A DNA stretch of 64,000 nucleotides, taken from positions 310,001 through 374,000 of the forward strand of contig NZ_JBAJHU010000003.1 of the NCBI RefSeq assembly GCF_036867415.1, given 5' to 3'. Source of the DNA: Rossellomorea sp036867415. GTDB taxonomy: Bacteria; Bacillota; Bacilli; Bacillales; Bacillaceae_B. The position numbers were made by a program, and so were the translations under genes. Numbering within the stretch: the first letter of the stretch is position 1; every line of letters starts with the position of its first letter. Below the pieces are notes generated by a model. It had not been told where the DNA came from, did no database searches, and saw only the letters and a program-made list of their open reading frames with translations. Of the stretch, positions 50,944 to 60,900 are shown piece by piece.

Positions 50944-51444
50944 GTGTTTTATTATTTATTGGCTTTGGTTGTAATTGGACTGGATCAACTTACTAAATGG
51001 TTGGTTGTGAAGAAGATGACAGAAGGGGAAAGCATAGAAATCATTGAAAACCTTTTCTATTTGACTTCTCATCGAAATCAAGGTGCAGCATGGGGAATAC
51101 TCCAGGGGCAAATGTGGTTTTTTTATATTATTACGATGGTTGTGATTGCAGGCATTGTGTATTATATGCAAGTCCATGCTAAAGGTCAGTCTCTATTCAG
51201 TATAAGCTTGGCTTTTATGCTTGGTGGTGCGATTGGAAACTTTATTGACCGCGTCTTTCGACAAGAAGTAGTTGATTTTTTAAATACATATATCTTTTCC
51301 TATGATTTCCCGATTTTCAATATTGCCGACGCATCATTGACCATTGGGGTAGTGCTATTGATGATTTATATGTATCTGGACGAACGAAAAGCAAAGAAGG
51401 AGAAACAGAATGGAAGTAATTCAGCACATCATACAACAGAATGA
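50944..51444 (+). CDS. lspA: Lipoprotein signal peptidase (signal peptidase II)
   Basis: This 166-residue membrane aspartic protease has four spans. Motifs: LDQLTKWLVVKKM, the HRNQGAAWGIL segment, catalytic Asp in GNFIDRVFRQEVVDF and the second in FNIADASLTIGV. It removes signal peptides from prolipoproteins after Lgt modification. GTG 50944 follows GGAGGTTGCCTTT. It overlaps the next gene by 35 bp, which implies translational coupling. Confidence 0.97.
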   Translation: MFYYLLALVVIGLDQLTKWLVVKKMTEGESIEIIENLFYLTSHRNQGAAWGILQGQMWFFYIITMVVIAGIVYYMQVHAKGQSLFSISLAFMLGGAIGNFIDRVFRQEVVDFLNTYIFSYDFPIFNIADASLTIGVVLLMIYMYLDERKAKKEKQNGSNSAHHTTE

Positions 51445-52321
51445 ACAGGGCGAACGAATTGATAAGATTGTAAGCGGATTGAATAAAGACTGGTCACGTT
51501 CACAAGTCCAGCAATGGATTAAAGACGGACATATCAAAGTGAATGATGAGGAAGTAAAACCAAACTTTAAATGTCCGGTGGAATCGACAATCACTGTCAC
51601 AATCCCGGATCCGGAAGAATTGGATGTTGAACCTGAGAATCTTCATCTTGATATTCCTTATGAGGATTCGGATGTGATTATTGTGAATAAGCCGAAAGGG
51701 ATGGTTGTACATCCGGCGCCCGGCCATTATTCAGGGACGATGGTAAATGGACTTATGTATCATTGTAAAGACCTATCGGGCATCAATGGTGTACTGAGAC
51801 CTGGAATCGTTCACCGGATCGATAAAGATACTTCAGGCTTATTGATGGTAGCAAAAAACGATATGGCTCATGAACATCTGGTCAATCAGCTTGTTGAAAA
51901 GACGGTTACCAGGAAATACACGGCTGTCGTTCACGGATTGATCCCCCATGAATATGGCACAATTGATGCACCGATCGGTCGTGATCCCAAAGACCGCCAA
52001 AGTATGACCGTTGTAGATAATGGGAAAAATGCAGTTACTCATTTTAAAGTGCTTGAACGATTCAAGGATTTTACTTTAGTACAGTGCGAATTGGAAACAG
52101 GACGTACCCATCAAATACGTGTTCATATGAAATATATCGGATATCCGCTTGCAGGTGACCCTAAATACGGTCCACGCAAAACATTGAGCATCAATGGACA
52201 GGCTCTTCATGCAGGTGTTTTAGGCTTCAATCACCCTCGAACGAATGAATATATGGAATTCCAGGCCGAGATGCCAAGGGAATTCAAAGAGCTGCTTACA
52301 CAGTTGGAAAATAAACATTGA
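51410..52321 (+). CDS. ylyB: RluA/RluD family 23S rRNA pseudouridine synthase
   Basis: This 303-residue protein has an N-terminal S4 domain (GERIDKIVSGLNKDWSRSQVQQWIKDGHIKVN) and the RluA catalytic domain. The active-site Asp lies in HRIDKDTSGLLMVAK, and GRTHQIRVHMKYIGYPLAGDPKYG is the second signature. The domain layout resembles RluD, which modifies helix 69 of 23S rRNA; the exact target site is not shown by sequence. AAGGAG lies in lspA before ATG 51410. The stop overlaps the pyrR promoter. Confidence 0.93.
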   Translation: MEVIQHIIQQNEQGERIDKIVSGLNKDWSRSQVQQWIKDGHIKVNDEEVKPNFKCPVESTITVTIPDPEELDVEPENLHLDIPYEDSDVIIVNKPKGMVVHPAPGHYSGTMVNGLMYHCKDLSGINGVLRPGIVHRIDKDTSGLLMVAKNDMAHEHLVNQLVEKTVTRKYTAVVHGLIPHEYGTIDAPIGRDPKDRQSMTVVDNGKNAVTHFKVLERFKDFTLVQCELETGRTHQIRVHMKYIGYPLAGDPKYGPRKTLSINGQALHAGVLGFNHPRTNEYMEFQAEMPREFKELLTQLENKH

Positions 52322-52346
52322 CAAACCAAAGCACAACCTGTACGAT
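52318..52346 (+). promoter_or_regulatory. Sigma-A promoter of the pyr operon
   Basis: TTGACA (52318-52323), a 17-bp spacer and TACGAT (52341-52346). The -35 box overlaps the ylyB stop codon, so transcription starts just after that gene. Confidence 0.85.
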
Positions 52347-52363
52347 TTAGTTAATTGAATAAT

Positions 52364-52480
52364 ACCTTTAATACGGTCCCGTGAGGCTGAGAAGGAGCAA
52401 TGTACGACCATTCGATTGGCGTGCAACGATTATTAACGATAAGTGTGCCCTCTCATCCCAACGGTGAGAGGGATTTTTTA
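52364..52480 (+). promoter_or_regulatory. PyrR attenuator 1, upstream of pyrR
   Basis: The PyrR binding hairpin (52364-52397) has the conserved loop ACGGTCCCGTGAGGCTGAGA between CCTTTAAT and GAAGGAG arms. A terminator follows: CCCTCTCA (52448-52455) with TGAGAGGG (52465-52472) and T6. With UMP, PyrR binding stabilises the first hairpin, blocks the antiterminator and lets the terminator form. Confidence 0.92.
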
Positions 52481-52511
52481 TTGGATATAAGATGCGAAGA
52501 GAGGTGCAGAA

Positions 52512-53057
52512 ATGACAAAGAAAGCTACAGTGTTAGATCAGCCAGCCATACGGAGAGCACTTACACGTATCGCACACGAAATCATCGAGCGTAACAAAGG
52601 AATCCAGGACTGTGTCCTCGTCGGTATTAAAACAAGGGGAATCCATATTGCCAATCGACTGGCGGAACGCATTCACGATATTGAAGGAGAAAGAATTCCT
52701 GTAGGTGAAATTGACATTACGCTGTACAGGGATGATCTCAGCAAAAAGACCGCTGATAATGAGCCGGAGGTCAAAGGTTCTGATTTGCCGGTTGACATTA
52801 CAAATAAAAAAGTCATCCTGATTGATGACGTATTATTTACTGGAAGAACGGTACGTGCAGGATTGGATGCACTAATGGATATTGGGCGCCCCAGTCAAAT
52901 ACAGCTCGCTGTCCTGGTAGACAGGGGCCATCGTGAACTTCCTGTGCGGGCTGATTATGTCGGAAAGAACATCCCGACATCAAGCTCAGAGAAGATCATG
53001 GTCTCACTTACAGAAGTAGATGGGGAAGAACAAGTAACGATACACGAAAAAGATTAA
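52512..53057 (+). CDS. pyrR: Bifunctional pyr operon attenuation protein / uracil phosphoribosyltransferase PyrR
   Basis: This 181-residue PRTase-fold protein carries the PRPP loop VILIDDVLFTGRTVRAGLD. The N-terminal RRALTRIAHEIIERNKG and the basic RNA-binding face are typical of PyrR. It binds the three leader RNAs of the operon when UMP is bound, causing termination, and has weak uracil phosphoribosyltransferase activity. Start ATG 52512 follows GAGAGGTGCAGAA. It is flanked by attenuators on both sides. Confidence 0.97.
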   Translation: MTKKATVLDQPAIRRALTRIAHEIIERNKGIQDCVLVGIKTRGIHIANRLAERIHDIEGERIPVGEIDITLYRDDLSKKTADNEPEVKGSDLPVDITNKKVILIDDVLFTGRTVRAGLDALMDIGRPSQIQLAVLVDRGHRELPVRADYVGKNIPTSSSEKIMVSLTEVDGEEQVTIHEKD

Positions 53058-53066
53058 TATAGAAAT

Positions 53067-53171
53067 TCCTTTTAAGATTAGTCCCGTGAGACTGACAAAG
53101 GATGGGTGGCATGAATGTATGCTTTCGTATACCCTCTTTGTATCCTCATGGGCAAAGAGGGTATTTTTTTG
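53067..53171 (+). promoter_or_regulatory. PyrR attenuator 2, between pyrR and pyrP
   Basis: The binding loop TTAGTCCCGTGAGACTGACA lies between CCTTTTAAG and AAAGG arms (53067-53102). The terminator ATACCCTCTTTG (53129-53140) pairs with CAAAGAGGGTAT (53153-53164), then T7. Confidence 0.92.
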
Positions 53172-53204
53172 TGAAAATCAAGTGGTTTGAGGGAGGAACA
53201 AGAG

Positions 53205-54536
53205 ATGAATGAAAATCAAAACATCGTGTTGGATGTAGAAGAAAGACCGAATCTTGGAAAATGGATCACATTGAGTATACAGCATCTTTTTGCGATGTTT
53301 GGAGCGACGGTACTGGTGCCGTTCCTTGTTGGATTGAGCCCAGGTGTTGCACTGATCTCAAGTGGTTTGGGAACATTGGCGTACCTTCTCATAACGAGGG
53401 GCAGAATCCCTGCCTACTTAGGTTCATCTTTCGCTTTTATCGCTCCGATTTTGGCGGCAAAAAGCTTAGGAGGACCTGAGGCAGCTATGATGGGAAGCTT
53501 CCTGGCTGGTCTTGTATACGGAATTGTCGCCCTGCTAATTTCGAAACTGGGATTAAAGTGGTTAGTGCGTATCCTGCCGCCAATAGTTGTTGGCCCGGTG
53601 ATCATGGTAATCGGTCTTGGCCTTGCAGGAACGGCAGTAAACATGGCGATGTATGAAAATCCGGGAGCAGAAAATCTCGTTTACAGTAACACTCACTTCA
53701 TGGTTGCACTTGCTACACTTGCGATCACCGTCATCTGCTCGATCTATTTCAAGGGTTTTCTTGGAATGGTGCCGATTCTTGCAGGAATCCTTGGAGGCTA
53801 CATCATTGCCGCTTTTGCTGGCCTGGTGGATTTTCAAAAAGTGATTGATGCACCTGTCTTTCAAATGCCGGACTTCTTCATACCTTTTGTAAACTATACT
53901 CCGGTCTTCTCATGGGAGATTGTTTCGATCATGGTGCCTGTCGCACTCGTAACTCTGGCAGAGCATACTGGAGATCAGATGGTATTAAGCAAAGTGGTCG
54001 GTCGGAACTTCATCGAAAAACCGGGGCTGCATCGCTCGATTCTTGGAGACGGGGTTGCGACCGTGATTGCTTCCTTGATAGGTGGTCCACCGAATACCAC
54101 ATATGGTGAAAACATTGGAGTATTGGCGATAACGCGGGTCTTCAGCGTATTCGTCATAGCTGGAGCAGCAGTTCTGGCCATCACATTCGGTTTCATCGGG
54201 AAAATAACAGCTTTGATCAGTTCAATTCCTTCGGCAGTGATGGGCGGTGTCTCCATCCTCCTGTTTGGAATCATTGCTTCAAGCGGACTTCGCATGCTGA
54301 TTGATAATAAAGTTGATCTTGGGAACAAGCGAAATCTCATCATCTCTTCAGTCATCCTTGTAATCGGGGTTGGCGGCGCTTTTGTGAAGGTGAGTGATGA
54401 GGTTTCATTATCCGGAATGGCACTTGCTGCAATCGTTGGAGTAGTGCTGAATCTGGTACTGCCTGGAAGATCGGAAAGTGAAGGAAGTAATAATCTTTTT
54501 GAAGAAGATCATCCTCAAAAAAATGAAGTTGCATAG
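53205..54536 (+). CDS. pyrP: Uracil permease
   Basis: This 443-residue nucleobase:cation symporter-2 family (UraA/PyrP) protein has about 14 membrane segments. SIQHLFAMFGATVLVPFLVGLSPGVALISSGLGTLAYL, the UraA-type motif VALVTLAEHTGDQMVL and GGPPNTTYGENIGV are diagnostic. It brings uracil into the cell with protons. ATG 53205 follows GAGGGAGGAACAAGAG; the frame continues upstream to 53187 over the ribosome site. Controlled by attenuator 2. Confidence 0.97.
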   Translation: MNENQNIVLDVEERPNLGKWITLSIQHLFAMFGATVLVPFLVGLSPGVALISSGLGTLAYLLITRGRIPAYLGSSFAFIAPILAAKSLGGPEAAMMGSFLAGLVYGIVALLISKLGLKWLVRILPPIVVGPVIMVIGLGLAGTAVNMAMYENPGAENLVYSNTHFMVALATLAITVICSIYFKGFLGMVPILAGILGGYIIAAFAGLVDFQKVIDAPVFQMPDFFIPFVNYTPVFSWEIVSIMVPVALVTLAEHTGDQMVLSKVVGRNFIEKPGLHRSILGDGVATVIASLIGGPPNTTYGENIGVLAITRVFSVFVIAGAAVLAITFGFIGKITALISSIPSAVMGGVSILLFGIIASSGLRMLIDNKVDLGNKRNLIISSVILVIGVGGAFVKVSDEVSLSGMALAAIVGVVLNLVLPGRSESEGSNNLFEEDHPQKNEVA

Positions 54537-54538
54537 AA

Positions 54539-54668
54539 ACACCTTTTAAGTGAGTCCAGAGTGTCTACAAGGGTGAAAGTGAACAGGACAGTGTGAAATA
54601 TTTTCTCACATGTCTTCTGAAGTATGTTCAAACCACCCTGCAAATTTGCCGCAGGGTGGTTTTTTAGA
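54539..54668 (+). promoter_or_regulatory. PyrR attenuator 3, between pyrP and pyrB
   Basis: The binding region ACCTTTTAAGTGAGTCCAGA continues GTGTCTACAAGGGT; it is the least canonical of the three loops (AGTCCAGAGTGTCT). The terminator AACCACCCTGC (54631-54641) pairs with GCAGGGTGGTT (54651-54661), then T run to 54666. Confidence 0.88.
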
Positions 54669-54681
54669 GGGGGTCTGTGTG

Positions 54682-55563
54682 ATGAAAGATTTGTTTACAA
54701 TGAATGAATTATCCAATGAAGAAATAAATGAAATCCTAGACCAGGCTGAACGTTTTAAGCAGGGAGAAGCTTGGGATCAAGGGTCTCCGCGATACGTTGC
54801 AAACCTTTTCTTTGAAGCAAGCACTCGTACGAAATGCAGTTTTGAAATGGCAGAAAGGAAGTTAGGACTGCAGGTCATTCCATTCGAAGCCCATTCTTCG
54901 AGTGTCCAAAAAGGGGAATCTCTTTATGACACTGTAAGGACCCTGGAAGCGATCGGCGTTGAAACAGTCGTCATCCGTCATGAGCTGGAGAGGTATTTTG
55001 ATGAACTTTCAGGTTTAAATACAAAAGTAATCAACGGCGGTGATGGGTGCGGCAATCACCCCACTCAATGTTTACTGGACCTGTTGACCATTCGACAGGA
55101 ATTTGGTGGATTTGAAAATAGTCGAGTTGCGATCATTGGTGACATTGCTCACAGCAGAGTAGCCCGTTCGAATGCAGAAGCATTGACAAAGCTGGGGGCA
55201 GAAGTGGTGTTCTCCGGACCAAGAGAGTGGTTCCCGCCGGAATATCAAAGTCGGTATATGACAGTTGATGAGAGTATAGCCACATCAGACGCTGTAATGC
55301 TTTTAAGAATCCAGCATGAACGTCATCGAAGCACCTCGAACCTCACAAATGAGGAATATCATGAAAGCTTCGGGCTGACCGTCGGCAGAAAAGAAAGAAT
55401 GAAGGATGGGAGCATCATCCTGCACCCGGCACCTGTCAACCGCGGCGTGGAAATCGCCGATTCATTGGTGGAATGTGATAAGTCGAGGATCTTCAAGCAG
55501 ATGGAAAATGGAGTATATGTAAGAATGGCCGTTTTGAAAAGGGCTCTTGATAACAACTACTAG
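54682..55563 (+). CDS. pyrB: Aspartate carbamoyltransferase catalytic subunit
   Basis: This 293-residue enzyme condenses carbamoyl phosphate and aspartate. The carbamoyl phosphate loop reads FFEASTRTKCSFEMAERKLG, where most ATCases, including B. subtilis, have EPSTRTRxSF; the key STRT is intact. GDGCGNHPTQCLLDLLTI and HPAPVNRGVEI complete the active site. No regulatory subunit gene is present, as in other Bacilli. ATG 54682 lies after GGGGGTCTGTGTG; the upstream frame to 54610 runs through the attenuator and is rejected. Confidence 0.96.
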   Translation: MKDLFTMNELSNEEINEILDQAERFKQGEAWDQGSPRYVANLFFEASTRTKCSFEMAERKLGLQVIPFEAHSSSVQKGESLYDTVRTLEAIGVETVVIRHELERYFDELSGLNTKVINGGDGCGNHPTQCLLDLLTIRQEFGGFENSRVAIIGDIAHSRVARSNAEALTKLGAEVVFSGPREWFPPEYQSRYMTVDESIATSDAVMLLRIQHERHRSTSNLTNEEYHESFGLTVGRKERMKDGSIILHPAPVNRGVEIADSLVECDKSRIFKQMENGVYVRMAVLKRALDNNY

Positions 55564-55575
55564 GGGGAATTTCAG

Positions 55576-56862
55576 ATGAACTGGTTAATCAGAAATGCAA
55601 GTATCTTTAATGAAAATGGTGAACTGGAGACAATTGACTTGAAGATTCAAGGAAATAAAATCACCGCAATGGGCTCAAATCTGGAAAACGCCGATCATCA
55701 GGAATTCCAGGCTGAAGGACGGTTGGTCTCACCGGGATTTGTCGATTTGCATGTGCATTTGAGAGAACCAGGAGGAGAACATAAAGAAACGATAGAAACA
55801 GGAACGAAAGCGGCTGCGAAAGGCGGTTTCACGACCATAGCAGCGATGCCCAATACAAGGCCGGTACCGGATTCGGCAGAAACACTGCAGTGCTTAAATG
55901 CGAGGATTACTGAAACTGGAAGCATTCGTGTATTACCTTATGCAGCGATAACAGAAAGGCAGACAGGTAAGAAGCTGAATGATCTTTCTGCTTTAAAGAA
56001 AAACGGGGCATTTGCATTCACCGATGACGGTGTAGGTGTTCAGTCCGCCGGCATGATGCTTGAAGCGATGAAGGAGGCAGCTGCGATCGATGCATCGATA
56101 GTGGCTCACTGTGAAGAAAACACATTGATTAATAAGGGCTCGGTACATGAAGGAACATTCTCGGAAAAACACGATATCGCCGGAATTCCATCTGTGTGTG
56201 AAGCCGTACATATAGCACGGGATGTGTTATTGGCTGAAGCGGCAGGCGTTCATTACCATGTATGCCATATATCGACGAAGGAATCTGTAAGAGTGGTACG
56301 GGACGCTAAAAAGGCGGGAATCAATGTTACCGCAGAAGTCACACCTCACCATCTTCTGCTGTGTGAGGATGACATTCCCGGACTTGATCCGAATTTCAAG
56401 ATGAATCCGCCGCTCCGGGGGAAACAGGACAGAGAGGCATTGGTAGAAGGATTGCTGGACGGCACGATTGATTTCATCGCAACCGACCATGCACCTCACA
56501 CAGAAGCTGAAAAGTCAGAAGGAATGCAGTTGGCACCATTTGGAATCGTCGGTCTCGAAACGGCATTCCCGCTGCTCTATACACACTTTGTTGAAAAAGG
56601 GACATTTACACTGAAGCAGTTGATCGATTGGATGACGAGTAAACCAAGCACTGCGTTCAATCTTCCATTTGGACGGCTGGAAGTAGGGGGAGACGCAGAT
56701 TTAACTCTGATCGATTTGAAAAGGCGGCAAGCAATTGAACCCCGGGGATTCTTATCAAAAGGGAAGAATACCCCATTCAGCGGCTGGGAATGCACGGGCT
56801 GGCCGGCAGCTACATTTTATCAAGGATCTCTTGTGTGGAATGAAGGAGGACATGAAGGATGA
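55576..56862 (+). CDS. pyrC: Dihydroorotase
   Basis: This 428-residue amidohydrolase of the class I dihydroorotase type cyclises carbamoyl aspartate. The metal motif is DLHVHLREPG with His59 and His61; FTDDGVGVQSAGMM, AHCEENTLI, HVCHIST and FIATDHAPHTEAEK follow in order with the other metal ligands and the catalytic Asp. Start ATG 55576 follows AGGGGGAATTTCAG. Its stop overlaps the pyrAA start (ATGA). Confidence 0.97.
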   Translation: MNWLIRNASIFNENGELETIDLKIQGNKITAMGSNLENADHQEFQAEGRLVSPGFVDLHVHLREPGGEHKETIETGTKAAAKGGFTTIAAMPNTRPVPDSAETLQCLNARITETGSIRVLPYAAITERQTGKKLNDLSALKKNGAFAFTDDGVGVQSAGMMLEAMKEAAAIDASIVAHCEENTLINKGSVHEGTFSEKHDIAGIPSVCEAVHIARDVLLAEAAGVHYHVCHISTKESVRVVRDAKKAGINVTAEVTPHHLLLCEDDIPGLDPNFKMNPPLRGKQDREALVEGLLDGTIDFIATDHAPHTEAEKSEGMQLAPFGIVGLETAFPLLYTHFVEKGTFTLKQLIDWMTSKPSTAFNLPFGRLEVGGDADLTLIDLKRRQAIEPRGFLSKGKNTPFSGWECTGWPAATFYQGSLVWNEGGHEG

Positions 56863-57950
56863 AAAGACAACTAATTTTGGATGACGGGACAGTTTTCACA
56901 GGTGAAGGTTTTGGTGCAAATGAGGAAACTGTCGGGGAAGTTGTATTTAACACAAGTATGACAGGATACCAGGAAATTCTTTCGGATCCATCCTATTGTG
57001 GACAGCTGGTAACACTAACGTATCCTTTGGTAGGTAATTATGGCATAAACCGCGATGACTTCGAATCGATCACGCCTGCCATTAAAGCATTCATCGTAAG
57101 GGAAGTCGCTGACTTCGCTTCGAACTGGAGAAATGAATCGACATTGGATGAGTTATTGAAAGTAAAAGGGATTCCGGGAATATCGGGGATCGATACAAGG
57201 AAGTTGACTCGGATCATCCGGCAGCATGGAGCGATGAAGGGAATTATTTGCTCAGCCGAATCGGACTCGGAGGCTGTCCTTGAAAGACTGCACGACTGTT
57301 CATTAAGAACAGATCAAGTCGATCAGGTATCAACGAAAACGGCTTATGCAAGTCCCGGGAGAGGATTTCGAGTAGTCCTGATGGATTTTGGAATGAAACA
57401 TGGCATATTAAGGGAACTGAATAAACGGAATTGTGATGTGATAGTCGTTCCTTATGATACCTCAGCAGAAGAAATCCGAAGACTGCAGCCCGATGGCATT
57501 ATGTTGTCAAATGGGCCCGGAGATCCAAAAGACGTGCCTCAGGCAATCGATACCATCAAGACATTGATCGGGGAAATCCCGCTATTCGGAATCTGCCTTG
57601 GACATCAATTATTCGCACTTGCATGCGGAGGGGATTCTTTCAAGATGAAATTCGGTCACCGTGGAGCGAACCATCCGGTGAAAGATGTGCAAACAGGGAA
57701 AGTAGCATTGACATCTCAAAACCACGGTTATGCAGTAGACGAAAATTCCCTGGCAGGAACAAGGCTAAAAGTCACCCATATAGCCATCAATGATGGAACT
57801 GTGGAAGGATTGAAACATCTTGATTATCCCGCATTTACAGTCCAATATCATCCTGAGGCATCACCAGGACCGGAAGATTCAAATTATCTATTCGATGATT
57901 TCCTTAAATTAATGGAAGATGAAAAAAGAAAGGAGCTTCAACATGCCTAA
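56859..57950 (+). CDS. pyrAA: Carbamoyl phosphate synthase, pyrimidine-specific small subunit
   Basis: This 363-residue CarA-type protein has an N-terminal domain (LILDDGTVFTGEGFGANEETVGEVVFNTSMTGYQEILSDPSY region) and a class I glutaminase with Cys246 in GICLGHQ and the His-Glu pair in VQYHPEASPGPEDS. It supplies ammonia from glutamine to the large subunit. The start overlaps the pyrC stop by four bases. Placement in the pyr operon marks it as the pyrimidine-specific rather than the arginine-specific enzyme. Confidence 0.97.
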   Translation: MKRQLILDDGTVFTGEGFGANEETVGEVVFNTSMTGYQEILSDPSYCGQLVTLTYPLVGNYGINRDDFESITPAIKAFIVREVADFASNWRNESTLDELLKVKGIPGISGIDTRKLTRIIRQHGAMKGIICSAESDSEAVLERLHDCSLRTDQVDQVSTKTAYASPGRGFRVVLMDFGMKHGILRELNKRNCDVIVVPYDTSAEEIRRLQPDGIMLSNGPGDPKDVPQAIDTIKTLIGEIPLFGICLGHQLFALACGGDSFKMKFGHRGANHPVKDVQTGKVALTSQNHGYAVDENSLAGTRLKVTHIAINDGTVEGLKHLDYPAFTVQYHPEASPGPEDSNYLFDDFLKLMEDEKRKELQHA

Positions 57951-60900
57951 ACGAACAGACATAAAAAGCATCTTAGTAATTGGAAGCGGACCGATCATCA
58001 TAGGACAGGCAGCAGAATTCGACTATGCAGGAACCCAGGCCTGTATCGCTCTCAAAGAAGAAGGCTACAGAGTAATTCTGGTCAATTCCAATCCGGCAAC
58101 GATCATGACAGACGCTGAAATGGCTGACAAAGTATACATTGAGCCGCTGACACTCGAATTTGTGAGCAGGATCATCCGTAAAGAGCGTCCGGATGCAGTT
58201 CTCCCGACATTGGGCGGACAAACCGGCTTGAATCTGGCTGTTGAGCTTTCCAAATCCGGGGTTTTAGAAGAGTGTGGAGTTGAAATACTCGGAACAAAAC
58301 TATCTGCCATTGAAAAAGCGGAAGACCGCGACTTGTTTAGAAGCCTGATGAATGAACTGAATGAACCAGTGCCCCAAAGCGAGATCATCCACAGTGTGGA
58401 AGAAGCCTTTCATTTTGTTGACGGAGTAGGCTTCCCGGTCATTGTAAGACCCGCCTATACACTTGGGGGTACAGGCGGAGGAATCTGTCACAATGAAGAA
58501 GAACTTATTGAAATCGTGACCTCAGGATTGAAATACAGCCCGGTTACGCAATGTCTACTTGAAAAGAGTATTGCAGGATTCAAGGAAATCGAGTACGAGG
58601 TAATGAGAGATGCAGCGGATAATGCGATCGTGGTTTGTAACATGGAAAACATCGATCCCGTTGGAATTCATACAGGTGATTCGATCGTAGTTGCTCCGAG
58701 CCAGACATTAAGCGACAGAGAATATCAAATGCTCCGGAACACAAGTTTAAAGATCATCCGAGCGCTGGGAATAGAAGGAGGGTGCAACGTTCAGCTTGCG
58801 TTGGATCCCGATAGCTTTCAGTATTACATTATCGAAGTGAACCCAAGGGTGAGCCGCTCATCTGCTCTTGCTTCTAAAGCAACTGGCTATCCGATTGCCA
58901 AGCTTGCCGCGAAGATTGCTGTCGGCTTGACATTAGATGAAATGATGAACCCTGTGACCGGGAAAACATACGCAGCGTTTGAACCTGCTCTTGATTATGT
59001 TGTAACGAAGATCCCGCGCTGGCCATTTGACAAATTTGAAGCCGCCAAACGCAACCTTGGAACTCAAATGAAAGCAACAGGTGAAGTAATGGCGATCGGC
59101 AGGACATTCGAGGAATCCCTGTTGAAGGCAATTCGTTCCCTGGAGAGCAATACGTATCACCTGGAGTTGAGCGATGCTGAGCAGATGACTGATCAATGGA
59201 TCGAGAAGAGAATTCGTAAAGCGGGGGACGAGCGGCTTTTCTATGTCGGTGAAGCTCTGAGAAGGGGTGTCACGATCGAAACGATACATGACTGGAGTAA
59301 GATCGACCTTTTCTTCCTTTATAAAATGAATAGAATTATAGAGTTTGAAAAAGAATTAAGGGATCATCCTTTCAACGGCGACCTGGGATTGAAAGCCAAG
59401 CGGCTAGGCTTCTCTGATATCACAGTTGCCAGGCTTTGGGGGAGTTCAGAATATGAAGTCTATCAGTGGAGAACAGAAAATAGTCTGATCCCGGTTTATA
59501 AAATGGTCGATACATGTGCTGCCGAGTTTGAATCTGAAACACCTTATTTCTACGGGACATACGAAGATGAAAATGAATCCAGGGTCACGGACAGGGAAAG
59601 TGTCATCGTTCTGGGCTCCGGCCCTATACGGATTGGCCAGGGAGTGGAATTTGATTACGCTACCGTTCATTCAGTCTGGGCAATCAAAGAGGCAGGATAT
59701 GAAGCGATCATTGTGAATAACAATCCTGAAACAGTCTCAACGGACTTCAGTATATCAGACAAGTTATACTTCGAACCGCTTACAGTGGAAGATGTTATGC
59801 ATATCATCGATTTGGAAAAACCAAAGGGAGTTGTTGTTCAGTTCGGTGGACAAACTGCCATCAACCTGGCTGATGAACTGGTGAGAAGGGGTGTCACGAT
59901 TCTCGGTACTTCGCTCGAAGATCTGGACCGGGCAGAAAATCGTGACAAATTTGAGCATACTCTCAACCAATTGGGGATCCCTCAGCCAAAGGGGAAAACT
60001 GCTGTGTCAGTTGAAGGTGCGCTTGAAATAGCGGAATCAATCGGTTATCCGGTCCTTGTAAGGCCGTCTTATGTGCTCGGCGGCAGAGCGATGGAAATTG
60101 TTTATAGAAAAGAAGAACTCCTTCAATACATGGAGAACGCAGTAAAAGTAAACCCGCAGCATCCAGTGCTGATCGATCGTTATTTAATAGGGAAAGAAAT
60201 TGAAGTGGATGCAATTTCAGATGGAGTTGACGTCGTTGTGCCGGGAATCATGGAGCATATCGAACGGGCCGGCGTCCATTCCGGGGATTCCATCGCTGTG
60301 TATCCTCCCCAGCAGCTTACCGGGGAACAGAAAGAAGTATTAGTTGATTACACTACTCGCCTGGCAAAAGGGTTGAATATTATCGGACTGCTTAATATAC
60401 AATATGTCATCTCAAAAGGTGAGATCTATGTCCTGGAAGTGAATCCGCGCTCAAGCCGGACGGTGCCATTCATCAGTAAAATCACCAATGTCCCGATGGC
60501 GAATATGGCAACGAAATCAATCCTTGGAATCTCGCTTAAGGAGCAAGGGTACGAATCAGGATTAGTACCTGAAAAACAGGGAGTATATGTAAAGGTTCCT
60601 GTATTCTCCTTCGCGAAACTGAGAAGAGTCGACATCACTTTGGGACCTGAAATGAAATCCACCGGTGAAGTCATGGGGAAAGACCTTACGTTGGAGAAAG
60701 CCCTTTACAAAGGTATGGTGGCTGCGGGCATGGAGATGAAAGAGCACGGGTCAGTCCTTATGACGGTTGCGGATAAGGATAAAGATGAAGCGGTACTGCT
60801 GGCCAAACGGTTCGTGAACATCGGGTATCAAATTCTTGCAACAAAAGGAACTGCAGAGCAATTGATGAAAGAAGGCATTGCTGTCCGGGAGGTGGATAAG

